DNA from: Prochloraceae cyanobacterium PL24a_bin.78
Lineage (GTDB): Bacteria > Cyanobacteriota > Cyanobacteriia > Cyanobacteriales > JANQIW01
Length of the DNA: 64,000 bases
Direction: 5' to 3'
NCBI GenBank assembly: GCA_028281945.1
Contig: JANQIW010000172.1
Span: 41,013 to 105,012 of the forward strand
Shown here: piece by piece, positions 1 through 9,619 of the stretch
Position numbering within the stretch: position 1 is the stretch's first letter
How the letters are laid out: each line of letters opens with the position of its first letter
Notes under the pieces: generated by a model
Databases searched by the model: none
The model's input: the letters and a program-made list of their open reading frames with translations, nothing else
Told to the model about the DNA's origin: nothing
Program-made: the position numbers and the translations under genes

Positions 1-339
1 ATTAAATCCGATGTGGTTACTATTTGCGTGGGATTGGCAGCTTCTATGGGAGCATTTTTGTTATCTGCTGGCTCCCCTGAAAAACGTTTGGCTTTACCTC
101 ACTCTCGGATTATGATTCACCAACCCATGGGGGGTGCAAGAGGTCAAGCTTCTGATATTGAAATTGAAGCGAAGGAAATTCTTCGTACTCGTCAACTTCT
201 TAATGAAATTTTAGCGAACCGTACTGGTAAATCTATTGAAAAAATAGCCAAAGATAGCGATCGAGATTTTTTCATGTCTGCTGAAGAAGCTAAAGAATAT
301 GGTCTTATTGATAAAGTTATCGTAGATCATTCTATGTAA
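1..339 (+). CDS. clpP: ATP-dependent Clp protease proteolytic subunit, 3' part
   Basis: The open frame enters from the window edge, so the N-terminus is missing; the visible part is 112 codons. ClpP is a serine peptidase that forms a double heptamer and degrades proteins handed to it by Clp ATPases in the cytoplasm. The nucleophile motif GLAASMGAF, the catalytic His in MIHQPMGG and the Asp side in [16 protein letters not shown] are all visible. This is therefore an active ClpP and not the serine-less ClpR found beside some cyanobacterial clp genes. Cyanobacteria carry several clpP copies, and which one this is cannot be decided from the fragment. A rho-independent terminator follows at 364-396. 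Confidence 0.93.
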   Translation: MKSDVVTICVGLAASMGAFLLSAGSPEKRLALPHSRIMIHQPMGGARGQASDIEIEAKEILRTRQLLNEILANRTGKSIEKIAKDSDRDFFMSAEEAKEYGLIDKVIVDHSM

Positions 340-363
340 TGTAATTTAATTAAATTCTAGAGC

Positions 364-396
364 GAGCATTTTTTGATTTTTTAAATGCTCTTTTTT
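364..396 (+). terminator. Rho-independent terminator of clpP
   Basis: The 8-bp inverted arms gagcattt (364-371) and aaatgctc (383-390) enclose an AT loop and are followed by a run of six T. It lies 25 nt after the clpP stop codon. It also covers the TTG at 398 that could be read as a start of the next gene, which favours the internal ATG at 428. Confidence 0.8.
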
Positions 397-427
397 ATTG
401 AAAACTAACTTAGAAAGCTTAAAGTTT

Positions 428-934
428 ATGAATCTTACCGATTGTTATCAATTTTTAGGTATAAGTACAAAGGCAAATTTAGAGGAAATTAAAGCTGCTT
501 ATCGACGTTTAGCTCTGAAATATCACCCTGATCGCAATCCGAATAATTCAAAAGCTCATGATTTGTTTATAAATTTAAATAATGCTTATAATAAAATACT
601 GAATTCAAATCCAGAATCACTTTCTATTTCTAGTCAAGAGCAGGAAGAAGAAATTTTAAAGTGGAATTATTATCAAGATTTACAGAAGTTATTGCAAGAA
701 GGAAGAATAGTTAGAGCCATCGCTCTTGTAGAAGCTTTAGCACATCGCTTACCTAAAGATTTAGAAGTACGTCAATGGCAAGCAATCACTTATCAGGAAT
801 GGGGCAAAATCCTGATTAATAGCGGCCAAATTGATAAAGGTAAAATATATCTTCAAAAAGCCCTTAAAACTGATCCTCATAATCTTTCTCTCCTAGCAAC
901 TATTAGAAACGAGCTTGCCAAAATTAATCGATAA
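428..934 (+). CDS. DnaJ-domain protein with TPR-like C-terminus
   Basis: A 168-residue protein if started at the ATG at 428. An upstream in-frame TTG at 398 lies in the clpP terminator and is less likely. Residues 5-65 are a J domain with the HPD tripeptide at 33-35 ([12 protein letters not shown]), which in the family stimulates the ATPase of an Hsp70/DnaK partner. There is no G/F region or zinc finger, so it is a J-domain-only (type III) co-chaperone. Residues about 90-165 look like one or two TPR helical repeats ([23 protein letters not shown]), a likely docking surface. The specific client is unknown. The gene stands alone. Confidence 0.8.
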   Translation: MNLTDCYQFLGISTKANLEEIKAAYRRLALKYHPDRNPNNSKAHDLFINLNNAYNKILNSNPESLSISSQEQEEEILKWNYYQDLQKLLQEGRIVRAIALVEALAHRLPKDLEVRQWQAITYQEWGKILINSGQIDKGKIYLQKALKTDPHNLSLLATIRNELAKINR

Positions 935-1517
935 TTTCTACATCAAAAAGCCTCAAAAATAGAAGAAGTTAAATCATTCTACTCTCAAAGCTTGATATTA
1001 TACTACTCAAAATGAAAAATTCGATCAAAGTTTTTTAATGTTACTAAAGGAAGGAATGGACATCTTAAAAAGTAAGACATATATTAAAACTATGGGAAGA
1101 TATCAAGTCAAATTATTTTGATTGATCAACCATAAAAATTTTCCCTAATAATAATTATATCAAAAAATCTTGAACAAGAATTTAGGAAAATTCAGGTTTG
1201 AAATAATGTATAATTCAGGAAAATTCTGGAAATCTCATTTTTCGCATAATTGTGATAGAGATAAAGAATTGGGAGAATTGGCAGATGGAGAAGAGTAGGA
1301 AAAATCAATTTTGCTTTATTATCCTAAATTTAAGATTTTTCAACTTTATCAACCTTAAAAACTATCTTGATATAAGAAGATTCACAAGGTCAAAACTGCT
1401 CTCTGATTGAATTTCAGATAAAATTATTAACACCAAGATAACATCAATATTTTTTCGAGAACATATTCTTAATTGTCCCATTAAGATTGTGCAATGGTTG
1501 TGGAAAAAGAAGATATT
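935..1517. other. Gene-free stretch with a decayed dispersed repeat
   Basis: No convincing gene. A GGAAGGA followed by ATG near 1056 opens only 18 codons. The part 1250-1374 is a worn minus-oriented copy of the dispersed repeat family; the remainder shows nothing recognisable. Confidence 0.5.
1250..1374 (-). repeat. Dispersed MITE-like repeat, decayed copy (A)
   Basis: It contains gtgatagagataaag, a short gggagaattgg-type minisatellite, then ttattatcctaaattt and an end in cttgatat. The order and end match the copy at 53455-53568, and both are diverged relative to the cleaner copies at 18965 and 20293. Boundaries are approximate. Confidence 0.5.
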
Positions 1518-2180
1518 TTAGAGTTTAAGAGCTAAAGTTAATCCATCAGCAATGGGCACTAAACTAATATTTACTCGGGAATCCTGATACAATTTTCCAT
1601 TGAATTCTCGAATTGCTTTAGTTCGATTATCTTGTATATTATCATCCGCTACTTTGCCACCCCAAAAAACATTATCTATAGCAATTAATCCACCAATTCG
1701 TAATAACTTAAGAGCACGTTCATAATAATTAAAATAATTACTTTTATCAGCATCAATAAAGACAAAATCAAAAGTTTCCTCCAAACCTTCACCGATGAAT
1801 TTATCTAAAGTTTCTAAAGCAGGGGCAAGATGAAGCTCAATTTTGCCATCAACACCAGCTTCAACCCAATAACGACGAGCAATGGCAGTATATTCAGAAT
1901 TAATATCACAAGCAATAATTTTTCCTTCAGGAGGTAAAGCTAAAGCCATAGCTAAACTACTATAACCAGTAAAAACACCAATTTCTAAAATCTTTTTTGC
2001 CCCCATTAATTGGATTAATAAACCCATAAATTGACCTTGTTCTGGAGCAATTTGCATTATACCCATGGGATGGTTTTTATTTTCCTGGCGTAACTTAGTT
2101 AAAATTTCTGGTTCTCTAACAGAAATAGACTGAAAATATTGATATAATTTTCCATCAAGTCCTTTAGTTTGATTTGCCAT
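1518..2180 (-). CDS. SAM-dependent O-methyltransferase, caffeoyl-CoA OMT type
   Basis: A 220-residue protein, the usual length for the class I, metal-dependent O-methyltransferase 3 family. The SAM-binding glycine motif is ILEIGVFTGYSSLAMA (about residues 65-80), followed by the acidic IACDINSEY. DFVFIDADKSNYFNYYE and GGLIAIDNVFWGG supply the expected metal-binding Asp/Asn residues. It should transfer methyl to a vicinal diol or catechol-type hydroxyl, but the physiological substrate is not evident. It is transcribed away from nirA, and about 300 bp with the nitrite reductase promoter separates the two genes. Confidence 0.85.
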   Translation of the reverse strand: MANQTKGLDGKLYQYFQSISVREPEILTKLRQENKNHPMGIMQIAPEQGQFMGLLIQLMGAKKILEIGVFTGYSSLAMALALPPEGKIIACDINSEYTAIARRYWVEAGVDGKIELHLAPALETLDKFIGEGLEETFDFVFIDADKSNYFNYYERALKLLRIGGLIAIDNVFWGGKVADDNIQDNRTKAIREFNGKLYQDSRVNISLVPIADGLTLALKL

Positions 2181-2333
2181 ATTGTTAATAGTTAATATTC
2201 AAAGATTAATTATTAATTATCTCTAAAGAATTGTCAAATCTCCAATATTAATTACCATTATGATTTAGCTAATGAGTCATTATGCAATAAAAACATTGTG
2301 ATCATTTTTTAAAAGAATAATTACTAATCATTT

Positions 2334-2347
2334 GTAGTTCAAAGTAC
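2334..2347 (+). promoter_or_regulatory. NtcA box upstream of nirA
   Basis: A perfect GTA-N8-TAC palindrome (gtagttcaaagtac), the known binding site of the nitrogen regulator NtcA. It lies 137 bp before the nirA ATG. An AT-rich minus-10 candidate (gatatt/atatta, about 2365-2371) follows at the distance typical for NtcA-activated promoters. Together they predict activation of nirA under nitrogen limitation. The 2181-2484 gap holds no gene. Confidence 0.8.
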
Positions 2348-2484
2348 ATTATCTTAGTCATAAAGATATTATTAAATTAAATAGGTAGCAAATTCGACAT
2401 TTAATCTTAGGAACAGAAAATCAAGTAATTCATAGGTAATTATAACAAAAACCATGAAATAAAAAGTTTTACGAGGATAAATTA

Positions 2485-4029
2485 ATGGTTCAATCACCCA
2501 ACAAAGAACAAACAAAACTCAATAAATTTGAGAAAATAAAAGCAGAAAAAGATGGATTATCAGTGAAAGAAGAGTTAGAAAAATTTGCTAAAATTGGCTG
2601 GGAAGCCATGGAAAAGACGGATTTAGAACATCGTCTTAAATGGTTAGGAATATTTTATCGTCCTGTAACTCCGGGAAAATTTATGCTCAGAATGCGTACG
2701 CCTAATGGCATTTTAACTAGTACTCAAATGAGAGTATTAGCTGAAATTGTGCAACGTTATGGTGATGATGGCAATGCTGATATTACTACTAGACAAAATA
2801 TTCAGTTACGTGGAATTCGCTTAGAAGATATTCCACATATATTTGAACGTTTAAAAAATGCTGGAATGACATCTATGCAGTCAGGCATGGATAATGTGCG
2901 TAATATAACCGGTTCTCCTGTTGCTGGTATCGATGGTAATGAATTAATTGATACTAGGGAATTAGTTAAAAAAGTCCAAGATATGATTACCAATAATGGG
3001 GAAGGTAATTATCAATTCACTAATTTACCTCGTAAATTTAATATCGCTATTGAAGGCGGGCGTGATAATTCAGTTCACGCAGAAATAAATGATTTAGCAT
3101 TTGTCCCAGCTTATAAGGAAGGAAAGTTAGGATTTAATGTCTTAGTAGGAGGTTTTTTCTCTGCTAAACGATGTGATGCTGCTATACCTCTCAATGCTTG
3201 GGTGCCTCCCAATGATGATGTAGTAGAATTATCTAAGGCTATCTTAAGTGTATATCGAGATTACGGTTTGCGCGCTAATCGTCAGAAATCCCGTCTGATG
3301 TGGTTGATTGATGAATGGGGAATAGCTAAATTTCGATCGACAGTAGAAGGAGAATTTGGCAAAGCTTTAGCCACTGCCGCTGCTGATGATGAAATAGATT
3401 GGGATAAGCGAGATTGTCTAGGGATTCATCCCCAAAAGCAAACTGGATTGAATTATGCTGGTTTGCATATACCTGTAGGGAGATTGTATGCTAAAGAAAT
3501 GTTTGATTTGGCGCGTTTGGCAGAAGTTTATGGAGATTCGGAAATTCGCTTTACTGTAGAGCAAAATGTCATTATTCCTCATATTAAAGATGAAAATATA
3601 GACACTTTTTTAACTGAATCTTTATTAGAGAAATTTACTATCGCTCCCAAACCTTTACAAAAAGCTCTAGTTTCTTGTACTGGTGCTCAATTTTGTAACT
3701 TTGCTTTAGTAGAAACTAAGAATCGTGCATTGGATTTAGCAAAAAATTTAGATAAAACTCTAGAATTATCCCAAGCTGTTAGAATTCATTGGACAGGTTG
3801 CCCCAATTCATGTGGTCAACCACAAGTGGCAGATATTGGTTTGATGGGTACTAAGGTTCGTAAAAATGGACAAACAGTAGAAGGTGTGGATCTTTATATG
3901 GGAGGTAAAGTAGGTAAAGATGCACGTCTTGGAACGTGTGTTAAAAAAGGAATCCCTTGTGATGAACTTCCAGAAGTATTAAGTAAAATTTTAATTGAAG
4001 ATTTTGGAGCTAAATCTAAATTAAATTGA
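2485..4029 (+). CDS. nirA: Ferredoxin-nitrite reductase
   Basis: A 514-residue assimilatory nitrite reductase that reduces nitrite to ammonium with six electrons from ferredoxin. The two sulfite/nitrite reductase halves are visible: a ferredoxin-like half with KFMLRMRTPNG and TTRQNIQLRGI, then the cofactor half. The ligands for the 4Fe-4S cluster and siroheme are Cys398, Cys404, Cys439 and Cys443 (CTGAQFC ... GCPNSC). There is no C-terminal ferredoxin fusion. A GAGGA ribosome site precedes the ATG. A perfect NtcA box lies upstream and a terminator downstream, so it is transcribed separately from nrtP. Together they take nitrate-derived nitrite to ammonium; nitrate reductase (narB) is not in this window. 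Confidence 0.97.
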   Translation: MVQSPNKEQTKLNKFEKIKAEKDGLSVKEELEKFAKIGWEAMEKTDLEHRLKWLGIFYRPVTPGKFMLRMRTPNGILTSTQMRVLAEIVQRYGDDGNADITTRQNIQLRGIRLEDIPHIFERLKNAGMTSMQSGMDNVRNITGSPVAGIDGNELIDTRELVKKVQDMITNNGEGNYQFTNLPRKFNIAIEGGRDNSVHAEINDLAFVPAYKEGKLGFNVLVGGFFSAKRCDAAIPLNAWVPPNDDVVELSKAILSVYRDYGLRANRQKSRLMWLIDEWGIAKFRSTVEGEFGKALATAAADDEIDWDKRDCLGIHPQKQTGLNYAGLHIPVGRLYAKEMFDLARLAEVYGDSEIRFTVEQNVIIPHIKDENIDTFLTESLLEKFTIAPKPLQKALVSCTGAQFCNFALVETKNRALDLAKNLDKTLELSQAVRIHWTGCPNSCGQPQVADIGLMGTKVRKNGQTVEGVDLYMGGKVGKDARLGTCVKKGIPCDELPEVLSKILIEDFGAKSKLN

Positions 4030-4210
4030 TTACTTTATTATTTATATTATTTATACAAGAAAGATAGATTTAATAGTTAAAAAATAATTTATTTAAGATA
4101 GCTTAGGTTTAAATTATAGATCTAAAGCTAATTAATAACCCTAACGAATGGTGGAAAACCAGAAGAAAACATTAATTTTGATTTAAATCTATCAATCTAA
4201 TTAAATTTTT

Positions 4211-4232
4211 GCCCTATCAAAGGGCTTTTTTT
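4211..4232 (+). terminator. Rho-independent terminator downstream of nirA
   Basis: The hairpin gccct-atcaa-agggc is followed by seven T, 182 bp after the nirA stop. It separates nirA from nrtP. The rest of 4030-4646 is AT-rich and gene-free apart from the nrtP control region. Confidence 0.75.
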
Positions 4233-4526
4233 ATAAATATTAGACCATCTAATCAAAAAAAGAATAATTGAAATGTATTTAACGCATTTTGCAAAAAAAA
4301 AGTAACTAAATATACCAAATTTTCTAAAAAAAAATGCAATCTTTGTAACTAACAAAATCAAGAGAAATGATAAATTCAAATGTTTTTTGATCTGACTTTC
4401 TGATAAGAAAAAAAGACGGATTTTCAAATCCTAGAAAAGCAAACAATTCCTACATATCTAAACATATTTAGATTGAAAAAAAAGCAAAATAGTATTAACA
4501 AGATCAATCAACTTGAAATTTCTTTT

Positions 4527-4573
4527 GTAAGTTCTAATACACAGGTAAATATATCTTGTGTTTTTGCTATGAT
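4527..4573 (+). promoter_or_regulatory. NtcA box and minus-10 of nrtP
   Basis: GTA-N8-TAC (gtaagttctaatac, 4527-4540) is a second perfect NtcA box, 106 bp before the nrtP start. A TATGAT at 4568-4573 is a possible minus-10; the spacing is a little longer than the usual 22-23 bp, so the exact hexamer is uncertain. The permease therefore has its own nitrogen-controlled promoter. Confidence 0.72.
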
Positions 4574-4646
4574 AAATTCCTTAGAAAACCAGTAATAACT
4601 AATAGTTGAAATTAAAAATTAAAAAATACCCAGAAGGAGGTTTTAA

Positions 4647-6212
4647 ATGCTCGGTAAAATGTGGTCATTAAATGGAAGATACAAAATTCTACACTTAACA
4701 TGGTTTGCTTTCTTTTTATCATTTGTAGTTTGGTTTAACCTAGCACCTTTAGCCACCCAAGTCAAAGAAGATTTTGGATTAGAAGTAGGACAAATTAGAA
4801 CCATTGCCATTTGTAATGTAGCTTTAACAGTACCTGCGAGAATTATTATTGGTATGTTATTAGACAAATTTGGTCCTAGAAAAACCTATTCAATCTTGCT
4901 GATGTATGCAGCAATTCCTTGTCTAGCATTTGCCCTTGCGCAAAATTTTAGTCAGCTAGTAATTAGCCGGTTAGCATTAAGTATTGTTGGGGCAGGATTT
5001 GTGATTGGAATTCGCATGGTAGCTGAATGGTTTCCCCCCAAAGAGATTGGTTTAGCAGAAGGAATTTATGGAGGTTGGGGTAATTTTGGTTCAGCAGCAT
5101 CGGCATTTACTTTACCTACAATTGGTGCATTTTTTGCCTTTGGAGGTGGAGGTTTAAATTGGAGAATTTGTATTGCTGGCACCGGAATTATTGCCGCTCT
5201 TTATGGAATTTTTTATTACTTTAATGTTCAAGATACACCACCTGGAAAAGTATATCGCAAACCAAAAAGTGCTAGAGGATTAGAAGTAACTACCGTCAAA
5301 GATTTCTGGTTTTTAATGTTAATGAATTTGCCTTTATCAGGAATTTTAATGGTATTAGCTTGGCGTTTGAAAAAGGTAGGTTTTTATGATGGAAATACAC
5401 TTTATATTGTCTGGGCTGCTTTGATAGGTTTATATTTATTCCAAGCTTACAATTGTTGGACAGTGAATAAAGATTTACTCTCTGGCAAAAAACGTTATAC
5501 TCCTGACGATCGTTATACTTTCTCTCAAGTAGCAATTTTAGAATTGACTTATGTAGTTAATTTCGGCTCTGAATTAGCAGTTGTATCCATGCTTCCGGGC
5601 TTCTTTGAAGGAACTTTTTCTCTTAGTAAAGCCGCAGCAGGAGCCATTGCCGCTAGTTACGCATTTATGAATTTGATGTCCCGCCCTGGAGGAGGATTGA
5701 TTTCTGATAAATTGGGTAGTCGGAAGAATACTATGGCAGTGCTGACTTTTTGTATGGGAATTGGCTATTTGATGATGAGTACTGTTAGCAGTAATTGGTG
5801 GCTTCCTGGAGCGGTGTTATTAACCATGGCTTGTTCTTTCTTTGTGCAAGCTGGAGAAGGTTCTACATTTGCTATTGTTCCTTTAATTAAGCGTCGTGTT
5901 ACTGGGCAAATTGCAGGTAATGTGGGGGCTTATGGCAATGTAGGTGCTGTGGCTTATCTAACGATTTTTAGTCTATTACCGGAATGGATTGCTGGTGGTG
6001 GTGAGGTGACACCAGGTGTTATAAGCCAAGCTAATTCATCCTTTTTCCAAATTATGGGAATTGCTTCTCTAATTGTTGCTTTCTTATGTTGGTTCATACT
6101 TAAAGAACCTAAAGGATCTTTCTCAGAGTTTCATGAGGGGGAAGAGGAAGAAACTACTTTGGAAGTGCAATCTAAAGAAATGGGGGATTTTTTACCAGAT
6201 AGTAATGTTTAA
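4647..6212 (+). CDS. nrtP: Nitrate/nitrite permease, MFS NNP family
   Basis: A 521-residue inner-membrane transporter of the nitrate-nitrite porter family, with about 12 hydrophobic segments. The conserved inter-helix loop is RIIIGMLLDKFGPRKTY and the family glycine motif is GGWGNFGSAASAF (about residues 149-161); a matching GNVGAYGNVGAVAYL occurs in the second half. A long central loop (about 212-290) is typical of the cyanobacterial NrtP form. The soluble tail after about 490 is acidic. A very strong GAAGGAGG ribosome site precedes the ATG. Its presence, rather than the ABC-type nrtABCD, is more common in marine or brackish cyanobacteria. Confidence 0.93.
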   Translation: MLGKMWSLNGRYKILHLTWFAFFLSFVVWFNLAPLATQVKEDFGLEVGQIRTIAICNVALTVPARIIIGMLLDKFGPRKTYSILLMYAAIPCLAFALAQNFSQLVISRLALSIVGAGFVIGIRMVAEWFPPKEIGLAEGIYGGWGNFGSAASAFTLPTIGAFFAFGGGGLNWRICIAGTGIIAALYGIFYYFNVQDTPPGKVYRKPKSARGLEVTTVKDFWFLMLMNLPLSGILMVLAWRLKKVGFYDGNTLYIVWAALIGLYLFQAYNCWTVNKDLLSGKKRYTPDDRYTFSQVAILELTYVVNFGSELAVVSMLPGFFEGTFSLSKAAAGAIAASYAFMNLMSRPGGGLISDKLGSRKNTMAVLTFCMGIGYLMMSTVSSNWWLPGAVLLTMACSFFVQAGEGSTFAIVPLIKRRVTGQIAGNVGAYGNVGAVAYLTIFSLLPEWIAGGGEVTPGVISQANSSFFQIMGIASLIVAFLCWFILKEPKGSFSEFHEGEEEETTLEVQSKEMGDFLPDSNV

Positions 6213-6367
6213 TTAATATATGTATAGATTTTAATATTTAGGATTTTTTATAGTTCACTACTAAGATTTTGGGACTGAAAGTCAAATTATAATCTATTCT
6301 TCATTTAATAATCAAAATATTCTCCAAAAAGTTCTAACAGGAAACTTGATGGAGAATTAATAATGTT

Positions 6368-7294
6368 TTATTCAGGAAGATCAACTGCTCCATTCTCCTT
6401 AAGAAAATATGCTTGTTTTGAAGATAAACCAATAGCATCTGTAAAAATAGCTCCTTCAACTAAAGATTGAGTAAAATCAACTCCGTTTAATTCGGTTTTT
6501 TCTAGATTGGCATAGCGCAAATCTGCGCCTTTAAAATTAGCTTGATCTAATTTAGCTCCTCTTAAATTGCTTTGATGTAAGGATGCTTCTGTAAAATCTG
6601 CTTTAGTAAAATTGGATTTAATTAAGATGGTAAATTCTAAATTAGCTTTATTAAGTAATGCACAAGTAAAATCAGACTTAGTAAAATTACCACTTGTGGC
6701 GATGGCTTTAGTAAAATCTGTTCCCATAAAATTGGAATCATTGCCTTGAGCTTCTTCTAAAATTGCTTTTTTAAATAAACAATGACTGAGATCGCTAAAA
6801 TTCAAATTAGCTTTTTTCAAATTGGTGCCATTAAATTGAGCTTTGCTTAATTCTCCCCCTTGAAGATTTGCTTCTTGGAGATCTGCTTCTCTAAACATGG
6901 AATTTTTGCCACTAATGCCTCTTAAATCTGCATTTTTCAAGTTAGCAAAAGAGAGATCTGCATGATCTAAAATTGCTTGATAAAAGTTTGCTTTTGGGGC
7001 AAAGATTTCTCCTAGAAAAGACTTATCTAAGACTGCTCCTGTTAATTTAGCGTCAGTTAAAATTGCTTCATGCATAGAAATCCCAGACATGACAGCATGA
7101 ATTAGACTTGCTTCTGTAAAGTTGGTTTGTTTGCAGGATGCCTTAGAAAGATTGGCTCTGCGTAAAAAAGCAAGAGCAAAATTGCCTCCATCAAGGGAGG
7201 CACTGCGAAGGTCAACTTTATTAAGTTTGGCTTGGAAGAAGGATGTTCCCATTTCTAGTTGAGAAATGACTTGTTTAGAGGTTAGTAATGCCAT
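6368..7294 (-). CDS. Pentapeptide-repeat protein
   Basis: A 308-residue protein made almost wholly of A(D/N)LXX-type pentapeptides, for example LDHADLSFANLKNADLRG and LRGAKLDQANFKGADLRYANL. These build a right-handed square beta-helix. Some 45-50 repeats run from about residue 25 to 285. A short non-repeat N-terminus (SKQVISQLEMGTSFFQAK) and C-terminus cap it. No signal peptide or membrane segment is seen. Such proteins are abundant in cyanobacteria and their molecular roles are largely unknown. It is convergent with nrtP. Confidence 0.85.
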   Translation of the reverse strand: MALLTSKQVISQLEMGTSFFQAKLNKVDLRSASLDGGNFALAFLRRANLSKASCKQTNFTEASLIHAVMSGISMHEAILTDAKLTGAVLDKSFLGEIFAPKANFYQAILDHADLSFANLKNADLRGISGKNSMFREADLQEANLQGGELSKAQFNGTNLKKANLNFSDLSHCLFKKAILEEAQGNDSNFMGTDFTKAIATSGNFTKSDFTCALLNKANLEFTILIKSNFTKADFTEASLHQSNLRGAKLDQANFKGADLRYANLEKTELNGVDFTQSLVEGAIFTDAIGLSSKQAYFLKENGAVDLPE

Positions 7295-7587
7295 GAAGTT
7301 TTGATCCTCAAAGGGTTTGGTTTTTAGTGTAATTAATTTCTTTTATTGACTTTATAGTATCCAATGTAACAGATTTTTTGAATTTAGTATGACCTAGTAC
7401 ATTTTTTTTAATATAATTATAAATATAATATTAAAATATTAACCAACGAAATTATCTGTCATGGCATCACTTCTCGATGAAATCATTTTACCAAAATCTT
7501 AATAAGAAAGAAGATAATTAAAAAAATCTAATCTATATGTTTATCTTAAGATTAGATTTACTAATTTTAATTGATTTTAAGTAGTGT

Positions 7588-8034
7588 TTAAGCAACTTTT
7601 AAGAAAATTATTCCTTTGTCTTCCTTTACTTCTAATTTATCTAATGGAAAACGAGCCGGTCCATTTAAAACTTGACCTTCAGAATTAAATTTAGATCTAT
7701 GACAGGGACAAACTAAATTTCCATCAGTTTTATCCCATTCTACGGAACAACCTTCATGGGTACAAATGGAATTAAAAGCTATGATATCACTGTTTTCAGG
7801 ATTGCGAAATATAATGGCATCATGTGAGTCTTTAATAATTTGTCCTTTTCGATCTAATTGTTGAATGCTTCCAATAGGTATAAATCCCTCTGGAGTAGGG
7901 GTATTATCTAGAGGAAAGTTAGGATTTTGTGAAATGGTTTGAGATTCATCAAAGCTAGAAGCTGCTATGGCAATTGGTAAGTTACTGGCAATCGCTCCTA
8001 ATCCTACCCAAGTTATAAATTTACGACGATTCAT
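7588..8034 (-). CDS. Rieske 2Fe-2S protein with Tat-type leader
   Basis: A 148-residue protein. The N-terminus MNRRKFITWVGLGAIASNLP has the twin-arginine and hydrophobic stretch of a Tat signal or anchor. The Rieske cluster site is complete: Cys91-x-His93 and Cys109-x2-His112 are the ligands. Cys96 and Cys111 are placed to form the disulfide of high-potential cytochrome Rieske proteins (CTHEGC ... CPCH). It is shorter than the main b6f subunit PetC and has no second gene partner such as petA, so it resembles the minor PetC3-like Rieske proteins. The electron partner is unknown. Confidence 0.82.
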   Translation of the reverse strand: MNRRKFITWVGLGAIASNLPIAIAASSFDESQTISQNPNFPLDNTPTPEGFIPIGSIQQLDRKGQIIKDSHDAIIFRNPENSDIIAFNSICTHEGCSVEWDKTDGNLVCPCHRSKFNSEGQVLNGPARFPLDKLEVKEDKGIIFLKVA

Positions 8035-8811
8035 GTTTTTACTCCTTTATTTTTTTGATAGAGATTTTTTTTACTTATAGAAAAACAGAGAAAATTTTGA
8101 CTAGATTTAATAGACAAACTATTTATAAGGAATTTCTCTCTATTTTATTGATTGGTTTTTGATTGTTTAGATGGGATTGGATTCAAATTTGTTCCCTATT
8201 AGAACTAAAATTTTAATTGATAAAGGATTGAATACAGAAGAATTATTAATCACTTCTAAGATTTGGTTGATCTTTTCTATTTTTTTACCTTCAATTTCTA
8301 CTATAATCTTCTTTTTAAGAAGACAAGCTTTTGGTACATAACTATTTGAATTGGTTTAAATCACTAATATTCTATTTTCTGGAAATTTAAAATAGGAATT
8401 ACGATTCGATTGATGAATTTTGACAACTTCAGAAGCTAATTCTGGTGTCAGTCATCCTATATAAATTCCTACATGAAGTCATTTTGTTATTTTTTAATTA
8501 TTTTTAGATTTCAAAACGATCGTATCATAATGGTGGTCAATTTTATTAATAACGATAGAGTTTCTTGAATTATTTTTTAAGTATACTATATTGCAAAAAA
8601 ATCAACAAAAGTTTTAGTATAGTATTTTAATTTAAAGTGTTAATAAAAATATTATCATAGAGTGGGAAGATATTTTAAGTAAATAAAAGTTTTTTATTGT
8701 CAAACTATTTCTAGAGAAATTAATAACTATTAAAAGTTAAAATTAATCCTTGAAAATCAATTTGGAAATTCAATTGAGAATTTAAAATCAAATAAGTAAT
8801 AGTTAAAAATC
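8035..8811. other. Long gene-poor spacer
   Basis: A 777-bp AT-rich interval between divergent genes. The only frame worth noting is 8171-8341 (+), 56 codons with a hydrophobic C-terminal half (IWLIFSIFLPSISTIIFF). It has no clear ribosome site and may be a remnant. No repeat or RNA gene was recognised. Confidence 0.4.
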
Positions 8812-9594
8812 ATGAAAAGATATTTATTAGTTTTAAAATTATTTTGGACAACAGCAATGGCTGCTGAATTAGAATATCGACTAAATTTTGTGATAGCAGC
8901 AATTAGTAGTTTAGTTAATTTAATTGGCAGTATTTTTAGTTTATTTTTATTTTATCGTACTGGTTATACTTTTGAAGGTTGGGATTGGTTAGAAGCCATA
9001 ATTATCTTAGGAATGTTTACTTTATTACAAGGTTTTTCAGCTACATTTTTAATCCCAAATCTTAACAAAATTGTTGAACAAGTTGAACTCGGTACCTTAG
9101 ATTTTGTCTTACTTAAACCTATTAGTAGTCAATTTTGGGTTTCTACTAGAATTATATCTCCTTGGGGATTTCCAGATATTATTTTTGGGATTTTAATTAT
9201 TGCTTATGCCGGGATAAATTTAAATTTGAAATGGACAAATTATCTGCAAGGGATTGTGCCAATTATCTTTGGTTTAATAATCTTATATAGTATTTGGTTT
9301 ATGCTTGGAACCATGAGTATTTGGTTTGTCAAAGTATTTAATATTACCGAAGTTTTAAGAGGTTTATTAGAAGCAGGGCGTTATCCTAAAGTTGCTTATC
9401 CTGCTGCTTATAGATTTTTCTTTACTTTTGTTGTACCAGTAACTTTTCTTACTACCATACCCGCAGAAACTATTTTAGGTAGAAGCAATTTTTATTGGAT
9501 TATTGGTGCAGGTTTTTTAGCAGTTTTATTGTTTTTTATTGCCTATTTTTTTTGGAAATTTGCCCTAAGATTCTATACCAGTGCTTCTAGTTAA
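8812..9594 (+). CDS. ABC-2 type exporter permease
   Basis: A 260-residue membrane protein with six hydrophobic segments, matching the ABC-2 permease family usually annotated DUF990 (COG3694 type). Features include the N-terminal amphipathic AAELEYRLNFV, the loop VEQVELGTLDFVLLKPI and a C-terminal RFFFTFVVPVTFLTTIPAE. Such permeases work with an ABC ATPase and often a second permease to export an unidentified substrate. Neither partner lies next to it here, so it is an orphan subunit whose ATPase must be encoded elsewhere. No strong ribosome site is seen before the ATG. Confidence 0.85.
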   Translation: MKRYLLVLKLFWTTAMAAELEYRLNFVIAAISSLVNLIGSIFSLFLFYRTGYTFEGWDWLEAIIILGMFTLLQGFSATFLIPNLNKIVEQVELGTLDFVLLKPISSQFWVSTRIISPWGFPDIIFGILIIAYAGINLNLKWTNYLQGIVPIIFGLIILYSIWFMLGTMSIWFVKVFNITEVLRGLLEAGRYPKVAYPAAYRFFFTFVVPVTFLTTIPAETILGRSNFYWIIGAGFLAVLLFFIAYFFWKFALRFYTSASS

Positions 9595-9619
9595 TTTTAT
9601 TGAGAATTAACGGTTAAAA

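Noticed and set aside
4197..4427. 76-codon minus-strand frame between nirA and nrtP
   Set aside because: It spans the nirA terminator and consists of Phe/Leu/Lys runs produced by poly-A and poly-T tracts; no ribosome site.
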